Part shown: piece after piece, positions 30,641-39,459 of the stretch
Numbering within the stretch: position 1 is the first letter of the stretch
Layout of the letters: every line of letters starts with the position of its first letter
Assembly: GCA_905221605.1 (NCBI GenBank)
Contig: CAJNDS010002342.1
Span: 279,001 to 343,000 of the forward strand
Source: Symbiodinium natans
Taxonomy: Eukaryota; Sar; Dinophyceae; Suessiales; Symbiodiniaceae
DNA length: 64,000 nucleotides
Reading direction: 5' to 3'
The notes under the pieces: model-generated
What the model was told of the DNA's origin: nothing
The model's database searches: none
Seen by the model: the letters and a program-made list of their open reading frames with translations, nothing else
Translations under genes and position numbers: made by a program

Positions 30641-31102
30641 TGGATTCTGCTAGTTGGGGTTGGGCTTTATACGGATGACTCTCTTGGGAGTCCTCTTGAC
30701 GGTGGGAGTGGCCCAGCAAAGAGGCGTATGTTTGTGGCCTCCCTAAGCCCCGAAACTCTCCGCGCCTCAGACGCTGCAAGCCCTAAGGTCCCAAAAGTTG
30801 AAATTCCCGAGGCTTAGACTCAACAAGTCCGAAACCTTTCAAGTACCATAAACCCCTCAACCCTATGCCAAACCCGAAACCCCAATCTAAGCCCTTGTAC
30901 ACCCTGTAAACAAAAGCCCTAAGCCCTTAAACCCTCATCATACACCATAGACCTTGTCAAAACTTGTCTGATCCCCAAGCCCTGTAGCACGTCTTAAGCC
31001 CCAAGCCTTCTTTCTAAGGCTGCCCTAAACCCTAAACCCTTGACCCTCAGTCCTAACCCCTAAGCCCGAAACCCGATAAGGCTTCTAAGCCTAAACCCTA
31101 AA
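30641..31102. other. No gene; scattered CCCTAAA-like units
   Basis: Diffuse sequence rich in degenerate CCCTAA motifs up to the retrotransposon. Confidence 0.4.
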
Positions 31103-31107
31103 CCCTA
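31103..31107 (+). repeat. Target-site duplication, left
   Basis: CCCTA immediately before the 5' LTR, repeated at 39752-39756. If the final A is left out of the LTR the duplication is 6 bp (ACCCTA). Confidence 0.85.
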
Positions 31108-31399
31108 TGCGGAGCTGCAGTTTGTATTGTGAAAAAGGGTTGGTGTTGAAGGATAAAGGGTCAATGAACCTGGTAACCTTTGTGGCTCAAGAATGGCCAC
31201 TAACAACGGCTGTTCAAAGCGAAAAGTAGTGCCCTGGGGTTTGGAGTTGGGGTTGGTGTCTGGTTACTTTGGTAAGGATATCCCCCTCTCTCCTTCGGGT
31301 GCTCTTGTCTGGATCTGTGTTGTGTTCTTCGGTTCAGGGAGTTCATTTAGGCAACCCAGGGTTGAGATTCTTTCCTTTCCCCTTTCGGTTGCCCCCGTA
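31108..31399 (+). repeat. 5' long terminal repeat
   Basis: Starts TGCGGAGCTGCAG and ends CCCCCGTA; TG...TA ends rather than TG...CA. It aligns without gaps to 39460-39751. Confidence 0.9.
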
Positions 31400-31411
31400 G
31401 GTTATGAGCCC
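31400..31411 (+). promoter_or_regulatory. Primer-binding site, half initiator tRNA-Met
   Basis: GGTTATGAGCCC directly follows the LTR. It is complementary to GGGCUCAUAACC, the anticodon arm of eukaryotic initiator tRNA-Met. Drosophila copia and yeast Ty5 prime from a half tRNA-iMet in the same way. Confidence 0.75.
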
Positions 31412-31466
31412 AAATTAGGCTCCCTGCGGTTGGGTGTTCTCTTAAGGTTTTTGGGATCAAGAAGCA

Positions 31467-32591
31467 ATGCCTTCTCCCAAGCGATGGCTCCAGCCTTCTT
31501 CGGATGGTGGTCAGAATGGTGGAGCTGGAAATGGTGCAGCTGAGTCTCTGGGTGAAAGGGCGGTGCTGGAAGAGGTAATGCCTGGCGTTGAAGAACATCT
31601 GGAAGAAGCCTTGGTTGCAGAAGGCCCCAATGTGGGTATGAATCCCAATGTGGATATGGTTAGCAATGCTGAAGCTGAAGGACGTGCTGTTTCTGTATCG
31701 CCAAAGCCTGGTGAAAAAAGGAACTGGGACGCGACTGGTGGTATAGACCGTGAAATGGAGGTGACTGTTTTACGCGTGTTGCAAAAGCATGGGTATCAGC
31801 CGTCGTCTTCAACTTCGGGCCGAAGGGTGGACCAAGGGTCTCAGACCAATCTGAGTGGAGAGGTGCTGCAAGCTGCCAGGAGGCCTCTGAACAAGATTAA
31901 AGGGGATCCCTCGGTGAGTTCCCTAGGTGGTGGATACGCCATGGGGGAGGAGGAGATCTTACAGATGGAGGCTGAAAGGTTGCGCCAGTTGTCAGAAGAA
32001 GAGGATGAGATGCGTCAAGTCTCTGAAAGGGATGGTTTTCGGAAAGATGAGCATCTGATCAAAGCGTGCGATGGGACAACGTGGGAATGGCACTTCCACG
32101 AAGATGGGAGACAATATTACTACTGCCTGGATACGCAGGAAAGCAAGTGGACGTTGCCGGTTGTAGGTGAAAAGATGAAGAGTGACGAGGTGGTTGGGTC
32201 TCCTTCGGGCAATGAGCTGGAAATGGAGGCTGCACTGGGTTCTTCATCATCTACTCCGACGCCTGAGTCTACGAGGGCATTCCAGGGTAGTGTAAATAGT
32301 GTAGGTGAAAAAGGTTTTTCCTCTACTATCAGGGATAGCGGTTTTAGGGCTGGTGGTGACGCCCAGACCTCGGGTTCTCCTGATGAGGAAGGAATTTCTG
32401 GAATCCGAGCAGACATCGCTGGAAAACATCTGGATCGGGAAGAGATGAAAGCGCTTTCTGAGGGTGTGGCAGCGGTGGAATCGGTGGGTCCAGAGGAAAA
32501 ATGCGGAGATTGGAACTGTGTCGGCTGCAGAAGAGCGAGTGGTGGATGTGGTACCTGTCGTTCAGGAAGGTGGTCCTGGAGATTTGGATGA
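31467..32591 (+). CDS. Retrotransposon ORF1: WW-domain N-terminal part of polyprotein
   Basis: ATG at 31467; 374 codons, the last 30 or so with foreign composition. A WW-like domain spans residues about 206-231: TWEWHFHEDGRQYYYCLDTQ followed by ESKWTLP, with two spaced Trp, the central aromatic block and the terminal Pro. The rest is acidic and low in order. WW domains bind proline-rich ligands. The frame continues naturally in the +1 frame at the A5 run 32497-32501, where one base too many would explain the break; a programmed +1 shift is the alternative. Confidence 0.7.
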   Translation: MPSPKRWLQPSSDGGQNGGAGNGAAESLGERAVLEEVMPGVEEHLEEALVAEGPNVGMNPNVDMVSNAEAEGRAVSVSPKPGEKRNWDATGGIDREMEVTVLRVLQKHGYQPSSSTSGRRVDQGSQTNLSGEVLQAARRPLNKIKGDPSVSSLGGGYAMGEEEILQMEAERLRQLSEEEDEMRQVSERDGFRKDEHLIKACDGTTWEWHFHEDGRQYYYCLDTQESKWTLPVVGEKMKSDEVVGSPSGNELEMEAALGSSSSTPTPESTRAFQGSVNSVGEKGFSSTIRDSGFRAGGDAQTSGSPDEEGISGIRADIAGKHLDREEMKALSEGVAAVESVGPEEKCGDWNCVGCRRASGGCGTCRSGRWSWRFG

Positions 32592-35500
32592 CGGAGGGAA
32601 AAAGTTGTGCGTTACGACTGAGGAGGTCTCTTCGTTTGGTGCCAAGAATCTTGCCATTCAAGGGAAAAAAGAAGCTTCTGGAATAGCTGGAGACACGGTT
32701 GATCTGAAAGATGAGGCCTGGAGCGCCAATGAAGCGCGGGTCAATGTGCCAGATAGTACCTGGAGTGCGGAGGAAGCACGGGTTGAGGCGCATATGGTGT
32801 CACGTTCCGCGGACGACTGCAACAATGGGGCGCAGGTCTCCGTAGCAGCTGACGACGGAGGTTCACAGGTGGACGCACTGGTGCAACCTGAAGTTAGCAG
32901 CGAGGAACGAAACAGCAAAGGCTACACCGGAGCCAATGAGGCAGCTGTGGTCAATGATGGTGGTGATTCTCTTTTGGAAACCATGGAGCCAAAGGAGCCT
33001 GCGGTGGAAGAAAATGTCCCTGCCGCGGATGAGCAGTCCAATAGCCCTGCAGTGGAAGAAAATTTGCCTGCTGCAGAAGGTTTGACAAAAGACTCCAATG
33101 ATGGGTCCACTCCCACGAAGGGGGAAGTATTGCCGTCTGAAAGCTTGCCGGAAGTCGACACCGAGCGAACTGTAACAGATGAGGCAAAGCCATTGGCTGG
33201 CAAAGAGGAAGGTCCTGAACCCCTTGAGCACAAGGTGGATGATCTTGTGGGACTCGTGCAGGAGCAGGACAAGCAGCTTGACCCAAAGGTGGAAACAAGG
33301 GATGTTCCAGGAGCCGATGATACAGAGATGGTTTCTGAAGAACAGGCAAAGAAAGTGCCCAATGAGGGAGCCTTGGTGACACCTGGGGAGCATTGTTCTC
33401 AAGCCGGAGATAGGATCACTGCTCTGGTGCATTGCATCAATGTATATGGAGCCTTTTTGGAACACGGTGATCTGAATGTGCTGATTCCTGAAGAAGGAAA
33501 AAACACACCCTCTTTCAAAATTGGTGACACTGTCTGCACGACAGTGAAGAGGGTGGATGATGATGGCACTGTGATTTTAGATTCCTGCCTAGTTTTTGAA
33601 GAGGACGATGAGGACTCTTCTCCAGCGCAGCGCAAATGGAAAGACGGCGGCTGGGATGCGTGGTGGGGAAATTCATGGTGTGATGGTCAATGGTACCAAG
33701 ATTCCAACGGTCAATGGGACTGGAAATGGGAGGAAGAGCAATCCGATGAATGGTTTGCTGATCAGGAGTTATCCTCAGAAGAACAAGAGGAAAGGCAACT
33801 CTATGGAGAAAAGATCTATAGAGCTCTTCTGGAGGATGGAAAGGCTGATAAGGCCTATGTGGGCAAAATCACTGGGATGCTGCTGAGTCGTACAATGGAT
33901 GAGATACTGGAGTGTGTTGCAGACCATGCATTCCTGGATGCGGAAGCTCGGCGTGCATATGGCATCTTGCAAAGTGATGGTTGGAAGCCCGATGGTACAG
34001 AAGGCGCAGGCTTGGGAAAGACAACCACCTTTTCCCGAAAGCAGTACCACAACGCGCTCTACGAACTGGCATGTAAGAAAAGGAGATTTAGTCGACCAGT
34101 TGTGGGTGAAGCGGTGGCAACGTTGCTGAGTCAAGGCAAAGATGAACTTTGGAATGCGCTTTGGCTGGATACCAAGCGGTTTTTGCAGGAGCTTGATGGT
34201 GCAGTTGAATCCATGAGTAAGAGAGAAAACAAGCCAATGGAAGCCTACATGGATCCCGATCAGTATAAGAAAGCTCACCTGACGCCAAAAACTGTGTCGC
34301 CAGGGTACAGCAAGCTGTGCAAGTTTTTCAATCAGGGAAGGTGTCGCAATGGAGATGAGTGTTCCTATGAACATCGGCGTTATGGTGAAGGTTGGCCAGG
34401 AGGAGGACCAACTGAGCCAAAGAACAGCCAAAAAACTGGAGACGAGGATGGGGACATTGGCGACCCTCCTACAGAAGAAGGCACAGTGGATGAGGCACAG
34501 CAGGAGCGGGAGGATTCAGCTTTCAGAGCCAAGTACAACTTTGGTAAAGGTGCATCAAAGGGTGAGTCTGTGTCAGTCGAGCCAAAGAGGCAAATGTGTC
34601 TGTATTACAACCAAGGAGGTTGTAAATATGGAAATTCTTGCAGATATTCGCACGATGAAAAAGCGGTTTTGGAAGGGACTTGGGAACCCGGCAGATCCTG
34701 GGACAATGCTTGTCGGAGGGCCATAAGGGACGCAGGGTTCCATCATTGCTGCAGATGTCGCGTGCGATATGGTTGCAAGTATTCCCACGACGAAATGTCT
34801 GTAGAGCGACTGGCCCAACTGAAGCATCTGGCGAATGTGGCGAACCATGTTTCGTTTCAAAGAGGAAGAGGATTGGAGATTTCCGACAGGAACACCTTTC
34901 AACCACCAGTAAGTGGGGGAGCGGAATCTTCATCATCTTCGGCACCACAGGCATTGCAAATGACCAATGTGTCAAAGAAAACAGGTGAGGGTGATACACT
35001 GGATGGAGCAGATGGAGATGTACAAAAGGATTCGGTGGCAGAGTCTACCACGGTACGTCTTCAGAATCCTGAAGAGCCAATAGAAAATTGGATGGCTCGC
35101 AACAAACACTTGTGGGTGTATACACCTCACGTAAGTGACGTTATGATCAAGCTTGGTGTAACCAATGTCAGAGAGCTACAAGAGTATATCTTCGTGGAGG
35201 ATTTGGTGGAAAAAGGAGTTAACAAGGTGACGGCCTGCAAAATTCTGCAATTGGTGGGTGGTGTTCAGTACCGGCCAATGTCGCCGGATGTGGCTGTTTC
35301 TACCAACGCATCGGTACGCATGGAGCAATCTTCTGGAAGCCGTGAAGCTGGAAGAGGTGGGGTGAGAACTATCTCTCAGGTGCGTGAAGCTGAAGGTCCT
35401 GGTACAAAGGAGATGCCGCGAGGGTCTTATCGAGAGATTTTCGACACCGGCAAGTACCGTGACGCTTGGACGCTTGCGCAGAGATCCCCGCTGTGCGTGC

Positions 35501-35961
35501 AGAGGTTGCGATTGGTGGGAGTTGGAATGCCACCGGTGAACCCGCCAACAAAGGCGTATCGGTCAAGATCAAACCCTGTGAAAAGGGGAAGGCCCTTGCT
35601 GGATAAAAAACAGGTGCGACAGGTGCCACGCTCTCGCTCACAACGGCGTGTGCAGCCGGCGGAAGTGGTGGAAAAGCCAAAGCCGCTGGAACCAGTAAAG
35701 CCCCGTGGTGGTTTGTCGTACCCATTCAGCAGAGCGTGGGCAGATTTGGTGGATGATGATGATCAGACGGGAGCTCTGGTCTCCTATGCTGATTCCTCAG
35801 GTGATTCAAGCGAGGAAGAAACCAACCAATTTGGCTACCCTCGCCATAAGTTCAACGTGAACTTCCATGCCTGGACTACGACTCCAATCGTAGGCAATTG
35901 CCTCCATAGCAGTTCCAAACTTTTCAGTATTTCTGAATTCCCCTTCCAGACCAGGAGATAG
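32449..35961 (+). CDS. Retrotransposon ORF2: S1-like, MLLE, CCCH and SAM-like polyprotein
   Basis: Open from 32449 to TAG at 35959-35961, about 1170 codons, overlapping ORF1 by 143 bases in the +1 frame and lacking its own early ATG. Residues below count from 32464. About 316-377: S1/OB-like (DRITALVHCINVYGAFLEHG, then KIGDTVCTTVKRVDDDGTV). 445-503: MLLE/PABC domain with KITGMLL at 468-474. 526-584: a second, weaker MLLE-like repeat. 619-637 and 712-730: CCCH fingers of form C-x7-C-x5-C-x3-H. About 750-775: a degenerate finger. About 873-934: SAM-like segment (IKLGVTNVRELQEYI). C-terminus Arg/Ser-rich. MLLE domains bind PAM2 peptides; CCCH and S1 bind RNA. A Gag-like or RNP role is inference. 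Confidence 0.8.
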   Translation, partial: KRFLRVWQRWNRWVQRKNAEIGTVSAAEERVVDVVPVVQEGGPGDLDDGGKKLCVTTEEVSSFGAKNLAIQGKKEASGIAGDTVDLKDEAWSANEARVNVPDSTWSAEEARVEAHMVSRSADDCNNGAQVSVAADDGGSQVDALVQPEVSSEERNSKGYTGANEAAVVNDGGDSLLETMEPKEPAVEENVPAADEQSNSPAVEENLPAAEGLTKDSNDGSTPTKGEVLPSESLPEVDTERTVTDEAKPLAGKEEGPEPLEHKVDDLVGLVQEQDKQLDPKVETRDVPGADDTEMVSEEQAKKVPNEGALVTPGEHCSQAGDRITALVHCINVYGAFLEHGDLNVLIPEEGKNTPSFKIGDTVCTTVKRVDDDGTVILDSCLVFEEDDEDSSPAQRKWKDGGWDAWWGNSWCDGQWYQDSNGQWDWKWEEEQSDEWFADQELSSEEQEERQLYGEKIYRALLEDGKADKAYVGKITGMLLSRTMDEILECVADHAFLDAEARRAYGILQSDGWKPDGTEGAGLGKTTTFSRKQYHNALYELACKKRRFSRPVVGEAVATLLSQGKDELWNALWLDTKRFLQELDGAVESMSKRENKPMEAYMDPDQYKKAHLTPKTVSPGYSKLCKFFNQGRCRNGDECSYEHRRYGEGWPGGGPTEPKNSQKTGDEDGDIGDPPTEEGTVDEAQQEREDSAFRAKYNFGKGASKGESVSVEPKRQMCLYYNQGGCKYGNSCRYSHDEKAVLEGTWEPGRSWDNACRRAIRDAGFHHCCRCRVRYGCKYSHDEMSVERLAQLKHLANVANHVSFQRGRGLEISDRNTFQPPVSGGAESSSSSAPQALQMTNVSKKTGEGDTLDGADGDVQKDSVAESTTVRLQNPEEPIENWMARNKHLWVYTPHVSDVMIKLGVTNVRELQEYIFVEDLVEKGVNKVTACKILQLVGGVQYRPMSPDVAVSTNASVRMEQSSGSREAGRGGVRTISQVREAEGPGTKEMPRGSYREIFDTGKYRDAWTLAQRSPLCVQRLRLVGVGMPPVNPPTKAYRSRSNPVKRGRPLLDKKQVRQVPRSRSQRRVQPAEVVEKPKPLEPVKPRGGLSYPFSRAWADLVDDDDQTGALVSYADSSGDSSEEETNQFGYPRHKFNVNFHAWTTTPIVGNCLHSSSKLFSISEFPFQTRR
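33796..33972 (+). other. MLLE (PABC) domain coding segment
   Basis: Encodes QLYGEKIYRALLEDGKADKA, then YVGKITGMLLSRTMDEILEC and VADHAFLDAEARRAYGILQ. The KITGMLL core, GE(K/R) start and five-helix spacing match the C-terminal domain of poly(A)-binding proteins. Confidence 0.75.
34318..34374 (+). other. CCCH zinc finger 1 of ORF2
   Basis: CKFFNQGRCRNGDECSYEH: C-x7-C-x5-C-x3-H. Confidence 0.9.
34597..34653 (+). other. CCCH zinc finger 2 of ORF2
   Basis: CLYYNQGGCKYGNSCRYSH: C-x7-C-x5-C-x3-H. A third copy at about 34740-34790 keeps CKYSHDE but lacks the first Cys spacing. Confidence 0.9.
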
Positions 35962-36098
35962 CAATGCACCCATCACCGAGAGAGGATAATTTCCCACCGC
36001 TGGCAAGCACGGATTTTCCTGGAACGAATGATGCAAATCACCATAATGTCCTTGATCTCTCCTTTGAAAAAGGAGTGTCCCAGTCTCCAGCTGGGCAT

Positions 36099-36883
36099 TC
36101 AGTTCCCATCCACTTGAACCATTTCAGCACATATCCTCTGTGCTGCAGTTGCTATTGCTGGCCAGATGGTACGATCGGTCAAACCGCGACGCATAACCCA
36201 ATCAGTTGTTGGCGACTGAATCAGCGTTCGTGGGTCATACACCATAACCACCAATGTGCCATCATCCATTGACTGATCAGCATCGTCCGCCAGTGCCAGG
36301 TTCAATTCCTGTTCACTTGCACCTTCGGATGACATGCTAATAACCAAATTTCGATCCATTTTATTGGACCCCTTCTGACAGTCCCTTTGCCCCACAGGCA
36401 ACTTGCCGACAGCAACCTTCCAATAAATCCGATTCAGAAGGCCTTTAGTAAGCAATTGCTGAGGGTCCTTCTTCACCGGACGAACATCCAATATCTTCGC
36501 ACCATCACCACGGAGTTCATTGCTCCCACCTTCTCCTTCTTTTTGGTCGGTCTCCTCGCCAGGAATTTGCACCGCTCCTTCCAGCGCCGTCTCCTGTCCA
36601 GCCACTTCTTGCCCAGGAAGAACTTGAGCGCTTTCAGATACATTCACCTGTCCAGCAACACCTTGCCCAGGTAAAACCTCATCCGTGGAGCCCACCGCCA
36701 GCGAACCAACTATAACTGAGCCATCCCTTGCTCTTTTTTGAGACTGCTCAGTTCGACGAGAAGGTTGTGGTAGCGAAAAAACTCGAGAAGTCACTTCTTG
36801 GCGGGTCTCCCCCCGCGACGCTTTGTCGCGCCCTTCGCCAAGGTGAACCGATTTTTTCTGCCCATCATTGGAGGTTCCTTACC
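36099..36883 (-). CDS. Antisense open frame inside the retrotransposon
   Basis: About 260 codons on the minus strand, ending TGA at 36099-36101, open up to about 36883 with no ATG near its start. It has coding-like features: tandem LPGQGVAGQ / LPGQEVAGQ units, then DVRPVKKDPQQLLTKGLLNR, and a C-terminal segment with PTTDWVMRRGLTDRTIWPAI. No domain recognised. It could be an inverted fragment of another gene, or a genuine ambisense ORF. Confidence 0.45.
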
Positions 36884-36932
36884 CTAGGAGGCCAAGGGTC
36901 AGTGGTGAATTCAGAATTCTCTGGCAGCGCAA

Positions 36933-37554
36933 ATGATGGAGTTCCTTCAGGCGGCGACTTGTGCTGATCAATTGGAGGTTCTCTGGAACAGGATGGACGA
37001 CGATGCTGACGAGGAAGTGGATCCTTCAGGGATGGTGCTGGAGATTCTCGGACAGCACCATTGAAAATGCTGGAAGTGAGACAATTGGTGACACTGGAAG
37101 GGATGGCAAAGCGCCAGAAGTTTCTCCAGAAGAGGAGACATCCAGTGGTTCGTCAAGATTGGCTGGCACAAGGATGTTCTTGTGGTCGGTGTATTCTCGT
37201 GTCGCTTCCAACTGGGATTTCTCTACGCAGGACCGCACTACTGGTAGGATCTTTGACAGCACGAAGGGGTATCCTGGTGAAGGACCGGACAATGGTGACG
37301 ATTTTTCCTCTAAGAGGAACTTACCCTGGATCTCTGAAGATTACCTCGACGAAGTGGTGTCAAAAAAGTTGGAAAGGTCTTCAGATATGGATGGGTTGGA
37401 TGGGTTTGTTCCGGAAAGTGAGGGACAGTCGGAAAAGAGGTGGAGAATGTTACTGCCTCTAGAATTCTTATGGCTCTTTGGAAAAAGGGATATAGAGCTG
37501 GGTATAGGAGGTTGTGTCGTTCGAATGTATCTGGATGCAAGGTTGGAGCAATGA
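36933..37554 (+). CDS. Retrotransposon ORF3 N-terminal part, frame broken
   Basis: ATG at 36933 opens MMEFLQAATCADQLEVLWNR and runs 43 codons to TGA at 37062-37064. Coding-like sequence then continues in the +1 frame (AGSETIGDTGRDGKAPEVSP ... SEDYLDEVVSKKLERSSD), then moves to the frame of the next ORF at the A4 run near 37434. Two single-base changes would unite 36933-39086. Confidence 0.5.
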
Positions 37555-39086
37555 AACATCCAATCAAAAGGGTGCAGAAGATCGGCACTAGAAAGGCCTT
37601 CGTGAAAATGTTCAATGTTTTTGGATCGTCTCAGCATGGCTCAGGAGCTGGTGGAAAACCAATCATGAAGGTGGTAGGACCAAGGCCAGGTTTTCCAGCT
37701 GTACTCAAAGCATCAAATACTGATAGCACCTTGCGTGAAGGGAGCAGTTCTCAGGTACATGGCAATGTTCATGTAGAGCAGAATCGCCCTATGGACCGGT
37801 ACGAGGCGGAGCGTCTGGAGAAGAGGAAGAAAGGCTTCTGCTATTGGTTCAGCAGGGGAAAAGATGGCTGCAAATTTGGTGAAAATTGCAAATTCATCCA
37901 TTCAGAAGATGATGTGGTGCTACAATCGCATTGGTGCAAGTACTATGTGGCTGGGAGACACTGCTTCTCTGGAGAGAACTGTAAGTTCTCACACAATGCA
38001 ACTGGTGTAAGGTGTATCCAGTTTGCTCAGTCTGGGAAGTGCCGTTATGGGGACAAGTGTGTCTTTGAGCATGGTGATCCGCTGGATGAACAGAGGCCAA
38101 GGTCTCCAAGGACGCCCCCAAGGGATGGTCCAAGGAGAAGTTCTGGTACAAGAGGTGGAGGAAAGGAGATTTCTCCTGAACGGTTTGATGAAGAAGAGGA
38201 GGATTTCATGGTTTATGACGATGATACCAAAATGGTAGAACTGCTGATGGAGGCGATTTCATTTATGTCCAATGGCAAGTCAGATTTGGCTCGTGCAGAG
38301 GCGGACCCAGTGTTCAAACTCCTGAAGTTCAATGGAGACGCTGAACAGATGGATACAGAATGGTGTTCATGGACCACTGGTATGCTGTCCTTGCTGGAAC
38401 TTCACGAAATAGTGAAGTCGTATGAGGTTTCGCTGGCGGACGTGGAAGAATGGGTCAATGACCTGAGGATATGGTTCGAGCGAGCCAATATGGAAGAAGA
38501 GAGAGATCCCAAAAGGGGCAAAAAGAGGTCCCTAGAAAGGGAGTCCAGCAAGGATACTCCTGCCGAAAAGGAGGTGGTTGGAACTTCGGAGACGGATGTT
38601 GCCGTTGAGGAAGAGGTGAAAAAGGCCAAAAAGAAGAGGAAAACTGCGGCTAGCGAGGATCCTTATACTCTTCTGGTTCCAAAGCCGAAGAAGATGCCGG
38701 CGAACATTGAGAAGGGTGGATCATCATCCAATGCGGTGGTTTCTGGAGGGGAAAAGGCCTCTTCGAGAATGCGCACAAAGTCAAGCGTCGTGGGAAAGAC
38801 GAGGAAGAAAGAGAAAAGTCAAAGCCCCAAGAAGGAAGAGGTGGTAGTGGTGAAAGGTCCTGAGGAAAAGGATCGTTCCTCTGATGTGGATGCGCAAGCG
38901 TCTACTACTGTGGATGCAGAGCTGGGTCAATCTTGCCAAGCAATTGAGGACGCGAAGAGAGAAGGATTGGTATCCTCAATTCAAAGGTGCGTGCAGGATC
39001 CTGTTCTTACAGTGTCGGACCTGGAGCATGTTTTGCTGCGACTTCACCTAAGCATCGATGCCCACCGGAAGAAGAAGAAGGGATGA
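37470..39086 (+). CDS. Retrotransposon ORF3: triple CCCH zinc-finger protein
   Basis: Frame open from 37440; first ATG 37470; stop 39084-39086; about 538 residues from that ATG. Three CCCH fingers at 37839-37901 (C-x9-C-x5-C-x3-H), 37935-37994 and 38013-38072 (both C-x8-C-x5-C-x3-H). An acidic helical region follows (DFMVYDDDTKMVELLMEAIS), then Lys-rich nuclear-localisation-like stretches (KKAKKKRKT, KTRKKEK). RNA binding is expected from the fingers; the rest is unrecognised. Confidence 0.75.
   Translation: MALWKKGYRAGYRRLCRSNVSGCKVGAMKHPIKRVQKIGTRKAFVKMFNVFGSSQHGSGAGGKPIMKVVGPRPGFPAVLKASNTDSTLREGSSSQVHGNVHVEQNRPMDRYEAERLEKRKKGFCYWFSRGKDGCKFGENCKFIHSEDDVVLQSHWCKYYVAGRHCFSGENCKFSHNATGVRCIQFAQSGKCRYGDKCVFEHGDPLDEQRPRSPRTPPRDGPRRSSGTRGGGKEISPERFDEEEEDFMVYDDDTKMVELLMEAISFMSNGKSDLARAEADPVFKLLKFNGDAEQMDTEWCSWTTGMLSLLELHEIVKSYEVSLADVEEWVNDLRIWFERANMEEERDPKRGKKRSLERESSKDTPAEKEVVGTSETDVAVEEEVKKAKKKRKTAASEDPYTLLVPKPKKMPANIEKGGSSSNAVVSGGEKASSRMRTKSSVVGKTRKKEKSQSPKKEEVVVVKGPEEKDRSSDVDAQASTTVDAELGQSCQAIEDAKREGLVSSIQRCVQDPVLTVSDLEHVLLRLHLSIDAHRKKKKG
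37839..38072 (+). other. Three tandem CCCH zinc fingers of ORF3
   Basis: CYWFSRGKDGCKFGENCKFI-H, CKYYVAGRHCFSGENCKFSH and CIQFAQSGKCRYGDKCVFEH. Tandem CCCH fingers typically bind single-stranded RNA. Confidence 0.9.
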
Positions 39087-39446
39087 CTGGAGGGTATTGA
39101 TGAGGGAATGGTTTTTTCTCTTTCTGAAGACAGGTGCGCTGGAACAGCCAATGTGCTGAAAGTATGGTGGTTACTATTAAGGGTATGGAAATCCCTGATA
39201 GTAGAAGTCAGTAGCCTTTTGCGTAGCGAAGACCACGGTTCGTGGTGAAGAAGACTGAAGAGTCTTCAATGACAAGAGAATCATGGTGAAAAAAGATTCT
39301 CTGTGGAAAAGGTGTTTAGCCAATGTGCTATAAATTCGTCCTGGATGACGTAAAACCATAATATGCATTCCAAGCAGCTGGCTGCTGCCCTAATGGCAGT
39401 TTTTGGCCAAAAGTCTGCACCTCCAATGTGTGTCCTAGGAAATCCT

Positions 39447-39459
39447 AGGACAGGGGGAG
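39447..39459 (+). promoter_or_regulatory. Polypurine tract
   Basis: AGGACAGGGGGAG abuts the 3' LTR, the expected plus-strand primer site. Confidence 0.75.

Noticed and set aside
33775-34431. Minus-strand frames overlapping ORF2
   Set aside because: Shadows of ORF2; the composition and domains are on the plus strand.
31400-39459. Reverse transcriptase or integrase in the retrotransposon
   Set aside because: I looked for YxDD, DDE spacing, HHCC and protease DTG motifs in the long frames of both strands and found none; only a profile search would be final.
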